DNA of 45,543 nt, from the NCBI RefSeq assembly GCF_902499125.1, contig NZ_CABVPX010000049.1, forward strand, positions 1 through 45,543, written 5' to 3'. A program made the position numbers and the translations under genes. The DNA is from Burkholderia arboris. GTDB lineage: Bacteria; Pseudomonadota; Gammaproteobacteria; Burkholderiales; Burkholderiaceae. The notes under the pieces were generated by a model, which saw only the letters and a list, made by a program, of their open reading frames with translations, searched no databases and had not been told where the DNA came from. Shown here piece after piece: positions 16,509 through 23,088 of the stretch. Numbering within the stretch: the first letter of the stretch is position 1; each line of letters opens with the position of its first letter.

Positions 16509-16697
16509 CGGGTTGGTCGGCTTAGAATGACGGCTGAAAGCACGTGCTCTCATACGGAGCGGTGACGTCATGGGGGCAGGAGGTTCGCCGATCGAGTCCT
16601 CGTCGCCTGTTTCCGAGGAATGCGCGATAGCCGCGCAGCCTCGTATGACGGGCGCGTGCACGTTCCCACAGGTGTGCAATTCTCGGTTGACCAACCC

Positions 16698-17111
16698 ATG
16701 CAACTGCTTGATCACGTGTCGATCGGTGTCCCGGATATCGATCTGGCTCGCCCCTTCTACGATGCCGTCATGGCCGCGCTGGGCGCGACCAAGGTCTATG
16801 ATCGGGCTACTGCGCTCGGTTATGGCGAACGTTGCAACGCGAACGACATCGCATCGACGTTCCTGGCGGTGTATCTGGATCCCGCCGAAATCGGGACGAA
16901 CAAGCGACACTGGTGTTTCAAGGCGTCCACGCGCGAGCAGGTGCAAGCATTTTTCGAGGCCGGCCTGTCCACGGGCGGCCAGTCCGACGGCGATCCCGGA
17001 TTGCGGCCGCACTACCACGGCGACTACTACGCGGCGTTTCTTGTCGATCCGGCCGGCAACCGGATCGAGGCCGTGTGTCATGCCGCTCCGCCGGAGCGTG
17101 AGCGGCCATGA
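16698..17111 (+). CDS. VOC-superfamily protein
   Basis: The 137-residue protein starts MQLLDHVSIGVPDIDLARPFYDAVMAALGA, a clear glyoxalase/bleomycin-resistance fold start with a metal-ligand His, and ends HGDYYAAFLVDPAGNRIEAVCH with a second His and the acidic ligand. The substrate is unknown. The Shine-Dalgarno is weak; an upstream in-frame ATG at 16620 adds residues with no family resemblance and is rejected. It is convergent with trpS, 9 bases apart. Confidence 0.82.
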   Translation: MQLLDHVSIGVPDIDLARPFYDAVMAALGATKVYDRATALGYGERCNANDIASTFLAVYLDPAEIGTNKRHWCFKASTREQVQAFFEAGLSTGGQSDGDPGLRPHYHGDYYAAFLVDPAGNRIEAVCHAAPPERERP

Positions 17112-17120
17112 CGGCGCCGC

Positions 17121-18134
17121 TCAATCGAAGTACGTGAGCCCCATTGCGCCCTTCACCTCCGCGATCGTCGCACCCGCCACGTCCCGCGCGTGCAGCGTGC
17201 CGCGTTTCAGGATCGCCATCACCTCGGCCTTGTCGGCTTCGAATTCGCGGCGGCGCGTGCGGATCGGCTCGATCAGCGCCTGCAGCCGCTCGTTCAGCAC
17301 GCGCTTGACGACGCTGTCACCGAGCCCGCCGCGGCGATAGTGGGCCTTCAGTTCGTCGACTTTTGCGACGTCCGGCTCGAATGCGTCGAGGAACGTGAAC
17401 ACGACATTGCCCTCGACCTGGCCGGGATCGCTCACGCGCAGGTGGCTCGGATCGGTGTACATGTCCTTCACGGCCTGCGTGATCTCGTCCGGCGTCGAGC
17501 CGAGCGTGATCGCGTTGCCGAGCGACTTGCTCATCTTCGCCTTGCCGTCGATTCCCGGCAGCCGCGTGACCGACGACAGCACCGCCTCGCATTCGACCAG
17601 CACGGGCTGTTCGACGGTCGCGTTGAAGCGGCGCACGAGTTCGTTGGTCTGTTCGATCATCGGGAGCTGATCGTCGCCGACGGGCACGTGCGTCGCCTTG
17701 AACGCGGTGATGTCGGCTGCCTGGCTCACCGGGTAGGTCAGGAAGCCGGCAGGGATATCGCGTTCGAACCCGCGCAGGCGGATCTCTTCCTTGATGGTCG
17801 GATTGCGTTCGAGGCGCGCGACCGTGACGAGGTTGAGCAGGTATTGCGACAGCTCGGCGAGTTCGGGCACCTGCGACTGCACGACGATCGTCGAGATCGC
17901 TGGGTCGATGCCGACCGCGAGATAGTCGAGCGCGACCTCGATCACGTTCTCGGTGACGCGCTGGCGGCGGCCCATGTTGTCGGTCAGCGCCTGCGTATCG
18001 GCGAGCAGCAGGAATTGCGTTGCTTCGTGCTGCATCTGTACGCGTGCACGCAGCGAGCCGATGTAGTGGCCGAGATGCAGCGGGCCGGTCGTGCGGTCGC
18101 CGGTGAGGATGATCGGGCGGGACGGGTGAGTCAT
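17121..18134 (-). CDS. trpS: Tryptophanyl-tRNA synthetase
   Basis: The 337-residue class I synthetase has the HIGH-type motif GPLHLGHYIG near residue 17 and KMSKS (GKAKMSKSLGNA) near residue 195, plus the TrpRS segments LLADTQALTD and PVSQAADI. Its N-terminus ILTGDRTTGPLHLGHYIGSL is the form I associate with the Gram-positive-like TrpRS clade, so this may be a second trpS besides a housekeeping copy. It charges tRNA-Trp. The start at 18134 is preferred; an in-frame ATG at 18173 is possible. Its 5' leader holds a Trp-Trp leader peptide and a terminator, so expression is probably controlled by attenuation. Confidence 0.95.
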   Translation of the reverse strand: MTHPSRPIILTGDRTTGPLHLGHYIGSLRARVQMQHEATQFLLLADTQALTDNMGRRQRVTENVIEVALDYLAVGIDPAISTIVVQSQVPELAELSQYLLNLVTVARLERNPTIKEEIRLRGFERDIPAGFLTYPVSQAADITAFKATHVPVGDDQLPMIEQTNELVRRFNATVEQPVLVECEAVLSSVTRLPGIDGKAKMSKSLGNAITLGSTPDEITQAVKDMYTDPSHLRVSDPGQVEGNVVFTFLDAFEPDVAKVDELKAHYRRGGLGDSVVKRVLNERLQALIEPIRTRRREFEADKAEVMAILKRGTLHARDVAGATIAEVKGAMGLTYFD

Positions 18135-18194
18135 GGTGGACGTTGGCTCCGGGTTATCGAAGCCGCCAGCCATGATGTCAGCGCAGAAACGCAA

Positions 18195-18216
18195 ATGCCG
18201 CCATGGCTGGCGGCAT
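18195..18216 (-). terminator. Attenuator terminator in the trpS leader
   Basis: On the minus strand ATGCCGCCA-GCCA-TGGCGGCAT forms a perfect 9-bp stem with a 4-base loop, followed by TTTGCGTTTCT. It lies 60 bases upstream of the trpS ATG and ~39 bases after the leader-peptide stop. Confidence 0.75.
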
Positions 18217-18244
18217 CACGTTTGGGACATGCAAAAGGAAACGG

Positions 18245-18261
18245 GCCGCCTGGGTCAGGCG
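18245..18261 (-). promoter_or_regulatory. trpS attenuator: pre-emptor and antiterminator segments
   Basis: CGCCTG (18261-18256) pairs with CAGGCG (18252-18247) in a hairpin that contains the leader stop codon. GGCGGC (18250-18245) can instead pair with GCCGCC (18214-18209), the left arm of the terminator. The two pairings are mutually exclusive, as in trp and pheST attenuators. Confidence 0.65.
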
Positions 18262-18305
18262 CGCCACCAGCAATGCACGATCGGCGAGGCGGGTTGGGTT
18301 TCCAT
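18255..18305 (-). CDS. Leader peptide METQPASPIVHCWWRA with tandem Trp codons
   Basis: A 16-codon ORF from ATG at 18305 to TGA at 18255 carries two consecutive TGG codons (18264-18269), 14 of 16 codons along, just before the 1:2 hairpin of the trpS leader. Stalling here under low Trp-tRNA would free the antiterminator. No Shine-Dalgarno is seen. A TATACT sequence (18317-18312) ends 6 bases before the ATG, so the message could be leaderless; alternatively an in-frame TTG at 18347 overlaps the stop of the upstream 51-residue gene (TTGA) and could couple translation. Confidence 0.65.
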   Translation of the reverse strand: METQPASPIVHCWWRA

Positions 18306-18343
18306 CGCGCCAGTATAGCGCAGTGTGCGGCAGGCCGTGCGCG

Positions 18344-18499
18344 TCAACGGATCACCGACTCCATCGCGAGGTAGGCGGTTTCGGCCGACGGCCACAACAG
18401 GTACAGCAGGCCGGCCATCAGCAGCAACGCGCCGGCGCGTGCGAGCGGCGTGCGGTCCTTGTCGTGCGAGGGACGGGGGGGCTGCTTCGATTTCTTCAT
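18344..18499 (-). CDS. Small predicted membrane protein, 51 residues
   Basis: A 52-codon frame from ATG at 18499 starts MKKSKQPPRPSHDKDRTPLA, a basic hydrophilic head, followed by one hydrophobic segment RAGALLLMAGLLYLLW (about residues 21-36) and the tail SAETAYLAMESVIR. This head-plus-single-helix layout looks like a genuine small inner-membrane protein. I do not recognise a family. It lies directly upstream of the trpS attenuator on the same strand; its stop codon is 39 bases before the leader-peptide ATG. The Shine-Dalgarno is weak. Confidence 0.55.
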   Translation of the reverse strand: MKKSKQPPRPSHDKDRTPLARAGALLLMAGLLYLLWPSAETAYLAMESVIR

Positions 18500-18976
18500 G
18501 CTTGCAGGCGCGGGGCGCGCCACTCCAACGGTTGCTGCAACGGGTCGGGCTTGGCGACGCCGAGGTGTGACGGGTTTTACGGGGGCCGGAGGGCTGTTCG
18601 GTGCACGGGATCGTCAGGGCACGACCGAAAGTTTAGCAGTCGCGGGGCCTTGAAAAAGGGGGCGGTTGAGTGTCCGGCCGCTTGCCGCCCGCATCGAGGC
18701 GACCGGCATCCTACCAGTTCGGCGGTTTGGACACAGTCAAGAATTGTCGGGAACGGGCGCGACCACTCGTTGCTTCCCGTCCGCTCGAACAGCGCATCGT
18801 CCGGCCGATGCACGCTTTCACGCGCGGCCCGGACGTCGGCGACATCGGACACCTTGCACACTCCGCCCGCCCGCAGCAACGGCTGACTTCACAGGCACGT
18901 CGCACGGTTCGTCCTTGCAGCGGTCCTGCCGAAATTTTCGGCCAGGCCGTCACGCATCCCATTCCCGGAGAACACC
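18500..18976. other. Divergent intergenic region trpS unit / reb locus
   Basis: No gene is seen in these 477 bases; frames crossing it are arginine- and proline-rich. It separates the minus-strand 51-residue gene from the plus-strand reb locus and must hold the first reb promoter. The only clear element is the palindrome at 18928-18942. Confidence 0.45.
18928..18942. promoter_or_regulatory. 15-bp palindrome upstream of the reb operon
   Basis: GCCGAAA-T-TTTCGGC is a perfect inverted repeat with a single central base. It ends 34 bases before the ATG of the first small ORF of the reb locus, so it is placed for an operator or an activator site. Confidence 0.5.
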
Positions 18977-19081
18977 ATGCGATATCCATTGCAGCACGTC
19001 GATCAGGGCGCCGTGGCGCGGCGTCCATCCGAATCCGAACCGCACGCATTGGCGCCGCGAGCCGATATCGAGGAGGGCTGA
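18977..19081 (+). CDS. Small ORF (34 residues) at the head of the reb locus
   Basis: The frame starts MRYPLQHVDQGAVARR and ends RADIEEG. GGAGAA lies 5 bases before the ATG, and its last codons contain the GAGGAGG that serves the next gene, whose ATG is 3 bases after this stop. The tight spacing and good ribosome site favour a translated, coupled ORF. No family is recognised; it could be a small protein or only a translational leader. Confidence 0.45.
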   Translation: MRYPLQHVDQGAVARRPSESEPHALAPRADIEEG

Positions 19082-19084
19082 GCG

Positions 19085-19726
19085 ATGAGCCACGAAGCAC
19101 TCGACCCCCTGCTGCGGCAGTTCGCGGAGAAGCGATTGGGACGGCCCCTCGAGCCGGGCGAAGAACAGGCGCTGGTGGAGCGGCTGCCGGGCAGACACGG
19201 GAATCCGCAGGCGTCGGCCACCGGCCCGGCCACGCACGCGCACGCCGCGAACCCGTCGTTGCCGCAGTTGAAGACCCGGCATGAGGCGCGCGAACAGATC
19301 AAGCATTTTCTGCAGCTCAACCAGCAGAAGGCGTACGAGAAGATGCGCGGCATCCTGCAGACGATCGACGCGCAGAACGAGACGACCCTCGGCATGCTGG
19401 CGTCGGAACAGCGGAAGGTGTCGGGCGTACTCGACGCGCACGAGCCGCAGGGCGACGCGCAGGCATCCGGCGCGGCCGAGCTCCAGGACAGCACCCGCGA
19501 GGCGCTGGCGATGATCGGCGAACAGCTGACGGGCCTCATCCGCCAGGAAATCGAAGCATGCTTCCGGCAATACGTCGACTCGCTCGCCGAACGGCTCGCG
19601 ATCCGGCTCGACGCAATGGAGGAACGGTTGCAAAGCATCGGCGCCGGTCCGGTCGAGCTGTCCGAATCGACCGCTGCCGCTACCGCCGGCGTTCACGATA
19701 TCCCCGGCCAAGCGTCCATGGAGTAG
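19085..19726 (+). CDS. Uncharacterised coiled-coil-like protein linked to reb genes
   Basis: The 213-residue hydrophilic protein starts MSHEALDPLLRQFAEKRLGRPL. A Gly/Ala/His-rich stretch (about residues 35-60) is followed by long helices rich in Glu, Gln and Leu (about residues 65-115 and 140-185), as in TREALAMIGEQLTGLIRQEI and SLAERLAIRLDAMEERLQ. No signal peptide or membrane segment is seen. GAGGAGG precedes it. It is the first sizeable gene before the Reb paralogues and 80 bases upstream of the first. I do not recognise the family; a scaffold or assembly role for R-bodies is only suggested by position. Confidence 0.7.
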   Translation: MSHEALDPLLRQFAEKRLGRPLEPGEEQALVERLPGRHGNPQASATGPATHAHAANPSLPQLKTRHEAREQIKHFLQLNQQKAYEKMRGILQTIDAQNETTLGMLASEQRKVSGVLDAHEPQGDAQASGAAELQDSTREALAMIGEQLTGLIRQEIEACFRQYVDSLAERLAIRLDAMEERLQSIGAGPVELSESTAAATAGVHDIPGQASME

Positions 19727-19806
19727 CACGCGGGTCATGCGGCCGAACGCGAAACCGGCCGGCCCCGATGTGCGACCTCTCAACTACGTGAACCAAGGAG
19801 CAACAA

Positions 19807-20139
19807 ATGGCTGATACGTGTCAAGTGTGCCAGGTCAATCCCGCGATTACCGATGCGGTCACACAGGTCAACGTCAAGGTGGTCGCGGAAGCGCCGGCAA
19901 TGGCGATGGGCTCGCTGTACCAGGCCCAGAGCCATTCGCTCAGCATCCTGTTCGAAAACGCGGTGCAGCAGCAGTCGCAGGCCGCGATCCAGTCGCAAAC
20001 GTCGACGAACGTGGGGACGATGCAGCTCTACACGATCGGGCCGGAAAGCGCGGGCGCGGCCGCCACGGAAATCGGTGCGAACGGGATCATTTCCATTCTG
20101 GCCGACGTGATCGCGATCGGGAAGGCAGTGCGGCCGTAA
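19807..20139 (+). CDS. RebB-family R-body structural protein (paralogue 1)
   Basis: The 110-residue protein contains the RebB-family core: PAITDAVTQVNVKVVAEAPAMA, GSLYQAQSHSLSILFENAVQ and TSTNVGTMQLY. Reb proteins polymerise into R-bodies, coiled ribbons that unroll in response to pH or other triggers. The N-terminus has CQVC before the core. AAGGAG lies 7 bases upstream. It is highly similar to paralogue 2; a run of more than 30 bases around the LYQAQSHSLS codons is identical in the two genes, so they arose by recent duplication. A hairpin sits directly after its stop. Confidence 0.9.
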   Translation: MADTCQVCQVNPAITDAVTQVNVKVVAEAPAMAMGSLYQAQSHSLSILFENAVQQQSQAAIQSQTSTNVGTMQLYTIGPESAGAAATEIGANGIISILADVIAIGKAVRP

Positions 20140-20156
20140 GGCGTCGTCGCGACGCC
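20140..20156 (+). terminator. Hairpin directly after reb paralogue 1
   Basis: GGCGTCG-TCG-CGACGCC is a perfect 7-bp stem starting at the base after the stop codon. Without a T-run it may stabilise the 3' end or cause partial termination. Confidence 0.45.
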
Positions 20157-20329
20157 GTGGTTGAGCGGCGGCGCTAGCGGCACGAGCCGCCAATGCCGCC
20201 GCCGTGCCACGGATCCGCAGCATGGCCGCCGGCGCCCGACCCGCGGTGCCGCGCGGTGTTCCGGAGCAACCGACAGAACGGGCGAAGCCGATTCGATGCG
20301 GCGCCCTTTCGCGAACCAGGAGAAATACG

Positions 20330-20689
20330 ATGGCAAACGACGCAAACGACCCGAAAGACCCCTGCAACTGCAAGACCTGCGCGGTCAACGCCGCGATCAC
20401 CGACGCGGTCACGCAGACCAACGTCAAGGTGGTCGGCGAAGCGCCCGCGATGGCAACGGGTTCGCTGTACCAGGCCCAGAGCCATTCGCTCAGCGTGCTG
20501 TTCGAGAATGCCGTGCAGCAGCAATCGCAGTCCGCGGTGCAGCTGCCGACCTCGACGAACGTCGGCACGATGCAGTTGTACACGCTCGGGCCGGCGAGCG
20601 CCGGCGCGGCCGCCACGGAAATCGGCTCGAACGGCGTGCTGTCCGTGCTGGCCGACGTGCTCGCGCTCGGCAAGGCGCTCGCCGCCTGA
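20330..20689 (+). CDS. RebB-family R-body structural protein (paralogue 2)
   Basis: The 119-residue protein starts MANDANDPKDPCNCKTCAVN and then has the family core AAITDAVTQTNVKVVGEAP, GSLYQAQSHSLSVLFENAVQ, TSTNVGTMQLYTLGPASAGA. The extra N-terminal segment carries three cysteines (C12, C14, C17). The start at 20330 has CCAGGAG upstream, the same ribosome-site context as the other reb genes. A 15-bp stem follows the gene. Confidence 0.9.
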   Translation: MANDANDPKDPCNCKTCAVNAAITDAVTQTNVKVVGEAPAMATGSLYQAQSHSLSVLFENAVQQQSQSAVQLPTSTNVGTMQLYTLGPASAGAAATEIGSNGVLSVLADVLALGKALAA

Positions 20690-20707
20690 CGCGTAACCCG
20701 GCGTCGA

Positions 20708-20748
20708 CGCCGGGCGGCGGCCCCGATCGCGGTGGCCGCCGCCCGGCG
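20708..20748 (+). terminator. Strong 15-bp hairpin between reb paralogues 2 and 3
   Basis: CGCCGGGCGGCGGCC (20708-20722) pairs perfectly with GGCCGCCGCCCGGCG (20734-20748) around an 11-base loop. It starts 18 bases after the stop of paralogue 2. No T-run follows, so it is either a weak terminator or an RNA-stability element. Confidence 0.6.
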
Positions 20749-20777
20749 CCTGATGTCGTGTCGACGTCCGCGACGGC

Positions 20778-20825
20778 GCGCATCGACTGCGCATCGACTG
20801 CGCATCGCGGCGCGCATCGACTGCG
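20778..20825. repeat. Short direct repeat, 11-bp unit GCGCATCGACT
   Basis: Full copies lie at 20778-20788, 20789-20799 and 20812-20822, with a partial copy between. The array is in the spacer before reb paralogue 3. Confidence 0.7.
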
Positions 20826-20912
20826 CCGTGCGGCACGCATCGCCGACCGACCCACTCACCCACGCTTTCGCCGTGACTGCGCCGCGGCGGCGAGCAAACC
20901 AGGAGCAACGAC

Positions 20913-21236
20913 ATGCCGGAACAGGTTTCCCCTGCGATGACCGATGCAGTCACGCAAGCCAACGTCAAGGTGGTGGGCGAGGCGCCCGCCGTGGCCTTGG
21001 GCACGCTCATGCAGTCGAACAGCCATGCGTCCGCGATCCTGCTTCACAACGCGGTGCAGATGCAGGCGAACCAGGCGGCGTCCAACCTCGCCGCCACGAC
21101 CGTCGGCATCATGCAGCTCTATGCGGGCTCGCCGGTGGCGCTGGCCAGCGCGGCGCGGTCGTCGAACGACAGCTTTGCGTCCCAGCTGGCCGCCGTCGCG
21201 CAGTTGATGAACGCCATCGGCCACTGGCGCGGTTGA
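20913..21236 (+). CDS. RebB-family R-body structural protein (paralogue 3)
   Basis: The 107-residue protein starts MPEQVSPAMTDAVTQANVKVVGEAPAVALG, the RebB core, followed by a diverged second half (LMQSNSHASAILLHNAVQMQ, ATTVGIMQLYAG). It lacks the N-terminal cysteines of paralogues 1 and 2. AACCAGGAG precedes the ATG. It is the last gene before the convergent Crp/Fnr-type regulator, with an imperfect tandem repeat between them. Confidence 0.9.
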   Translation: MPEQVSPAMTDAVTQANVKVVGEAPAVALGTLMQSNSHASAILLHNAVQMQANQAASNLAATTVGIMQLYAGSPVALASAARSSNDSFASQLAAVAQLMNAIGHWRG

Positions 21237-21249
21237 CCTTCATCGCGCG

Positions 21250-21297
21250 CCGCGCACCCGGCGCGCGTCACCTCCGCGCACCCGGCGCGCGTCACCT
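21250..21297. repeat. Tandem 24-bp repeat, two copies
   Basis: Two identical 24-bp units (21250-21273 and 21274-21297) begin CCGCGCACCCGG and end GTCACCT, with a partial third start. They lie between the convergent reb paralogue 3 and the Crp/Fnr-type gene and are GC-rich enough to form hairpins. Confidence 0.8.
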
Positions 21298-21334
21298 CCG
21301 CGCGCCGCGGCACGACGCCGTGTTTGCCGGCGCG

Positions 21335-22009
21335 TCAATTGGCGTCGACGATGTACCGGAGCTGCTCCGGTTTCTCGATCGTCACACCGTGCTCGTGTAG
21401 CCGGATCAGGCCCTCGCGCTGCATCTTCTGCAGGCTGCTGTTCAGTCGCGGCCGGCTGACGTTGAGCATCGCGGCGAGGATGCTCTGGTTCTCCGGCAGC
21501 GGCACCTCGAGATCGTTTCCTTGCATGCGGTTCAGCAGATGGCGCGCGAGCCTTGCGTCGAGCCGGTAAAGGCACGCCGACTCGACGAAATCGCTCAGCT
21601 GGTGGATGTGCCGGCACAGCTGCTCGTGGATGCGTCCCATGAATTCGGCATCGGCCAGCAGTGGTGCGAAGTACTGGCGATGCAGCAGCGAAATGCGGCA
21701 GTCGGGGCTCAACTGGGCGGTGAAGCTGCGCCGGTGTGCGCGAATCAGCGTGTTTTCGCCGATGAGGTCGCCCGGCATCGAGTGGCCGAGGATGATCTCG
21801 CGTCCGCCGGGTTCGTGCAGCGTCCTGTAGACGCGGCCACGGTGCACGAACGCAACGAAATCGCCCGGATCGCCCTTGAAGAACAGCAGGCGATTGCCGT
21901 GTTCGGGCCAGGGTGTGGCATGGCGTTCGATGTGCGCGAGCAGGCTTTCCGGGAGATCGGTCAGTATCGGTATATTGCGTAGCGTTGGAGCATTAGCAAG
22001 GGCAGGCAT
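21335..22009 (-). CDS. Crp/Fnr-family transcriptional regulator of the reb locus
   Basis: The 224-residue protein has a cyclic-nucleotide-like beta-roll (about residues 20-125, with GDLIGENTLI and RRSFTA in the phosphate-cassette position), a dimer helix, and a C-terminal winged HTH (NQSILAAMLNVSRPRLNSSLQKMQREGLI). It has no N-terminal cysteine cluster, so it is not an FNR-type oxygen sensor. It lies inside the reb locus, convergent with paralogue 3 and divergent from the sigma gene, with a Crp/Fnr-like palindrome in the shared upstream region. It probably controls reb expression; the signal is unknown. Confidence 0.88.
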   Translation of the reverse strand: MPALANAPTLRNIPILTDLPESLLAHIERHATPWPEHGNRLLFFKGDPGDFVAFVHRGRVYRTLHEPGGREIILGHSMPGDLIGENTLIRAHRRSFTAQLSPDCRISLLHRQYFAPLLADAEFMGRIHEQLCRHIHQLSDFVESACLYRLDARLARHLLNRMQGNDLEVPLPENQSILAAMLNVSRPRLNSSLQKMQREGLIRLHEHGVTIEKPEQLRYIVDAN

Positions 22010-22416
22010 GTTTTCCGCGCGAGGTTGTTTGACGATGCAGCCACCTAGCGAAAAACGCTGCCTTTGGCATTACGTGAAAATTGAATAATGGAAATATCGT
22101 GATAATCGGCAAGCAGGCCCGGCAGGTTGCCATGCTGGCGGCAAGGGCGCCTGGCTCATCGACATGGGTAGCAGCATGCCGGCGCACGGATGTATCGCGG
22201 CGGCAGTCGTTGTTTTTCATCGCAATGCCGTTATTCAGGCCCGGCAACGCACGTGAAACGACGGATCGGGCTAAGCCGGGTGATTAAAGTTTTCGTTCAT
22301 AATAATCAAGAAAATTTACCGAAACCGATTATCGTTATAACGGTGTTACGCGGGTAACAGCGCCGCTCTCGGCATCGAATCGATTCTGTGTTTTCCATAA
22401 AAAAGGAAGGCACGGG
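22010..22416. other. Divergent regulatory region, Crp/Fnr-type gene / sigma gene
   Basis: These 407 bases contain no recognised gene and include an AT-rich stretch around 22270-22345, unlike the flanking coding DNA. It should hold promoters for both the regulator and the sigma factor. The palindrome at 22344-22359 is the clearest site. Confidence 0.5.
22344..22359. promoter_or_regulatory. Perfect 16-bp Crp/Fnr-like palindrome
   Basis: TGTTAC-GCGG-GTAACA is a perfect dyad with 6-bp arms and a 4-base centre, the geometry of FNR-type sites but with different sequence. It lies 57 bases before the sigma-factor ATG and within the region divergent from a Crp/Fnr-type gene. Confidence 0.6.
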
Positions 22417-22974
22417 ATGACAACCTCGAACCAGCACGCTGCCTCGACGCCCGAGTCTCCGGCGCAGCAGCTCGATCGCACGTGGCGGGAAATGCAGGGG
22501 AAGTTGCGGCGCCGCGCGCGCCTGTTGTGCAAGGGTGATATTCACCGTGCCGACGAACTGCTTTCCGATACCGCACTCAAGGTCCACATCTACCTGCAGC
22601 GCTCGCCCGAGCGCGTCAGGAACCTGTCCGGCTTTCTCTTCCTGGCGTTGAATCACGCGTTCCTCGATGGCGCGCGCCGCCGTCTCCGCGAAAGCGGCAT
22701 GCTCGAATTCGACCCGGGCTGGGACGATGATCACACCGTCGAGCTGGCCGGCCACGCGCCGTCGGTGGAGCAGCAACTACTGCTCCGGCAGCAACTGCTG
22801 CGTCTCGAGCAGGCGCTGTCCACGCTCCCTGCGCAACAGCAGATGCTGTTCACGCTGAAATTCGAGGAAGACCGTCCCTATCTGCACATCGCGGCGACGC
22901 TCGGTATCAACGAGCCGCTTGCCAGGAAGCGTGTCGAACTGCTGCGCAAGAAGTTGCGCGAGGAACTCGCGTGA
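22417..22974 (+). CDS. Small sigma-70-family factor of the reb locus
   Basis: The 185-residue protein has an ECF-like layout: a region 2-type part with ADELLSDTALKVHIYL and LSGFLFLALNHAFLDGARRRL (about residues 45-90), and a region 4-type HTH EQALSTLPAQQQMLFTLKF followed by YLHIAATLGINEPLARKRVELLRKKL (about residues 128-180). A good AAGGAAGG precedes the ATG. No anti-sigma gene is adjacent. It sits between the first and second blocks of reb genes and probably directs transcription of some of them. Classification as sigma factor is by pattern, not by search. Confidence 0.82.
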   Translation: MTTSNQHAASTPESPAQQLDRTWREMQGKLRRRARLLCKGDIHRADELLSDTALKVHIYLQRSPERVRNLSGFLFLALNHAFLDGARRRLRESGMLEFDPGWDDDHTVELAGHAPSVEQQLLLRQQLLRLEQALSTLPAQQQMLFTLKFEEDRPYLHIAATLGINEPLARKRVELLRKKLREELA

Positions 22975-23088
22975 GCGGGTTCACGAACGCACTCACGCAG
23001 CGTTCCTAATGGCATGCGCGGCGTCGCTGGCCTGCCGGCCCGCCCGTTCCTTCAATCGCATGCCGGAGCCGAGATCCGAGGAGGCCTC

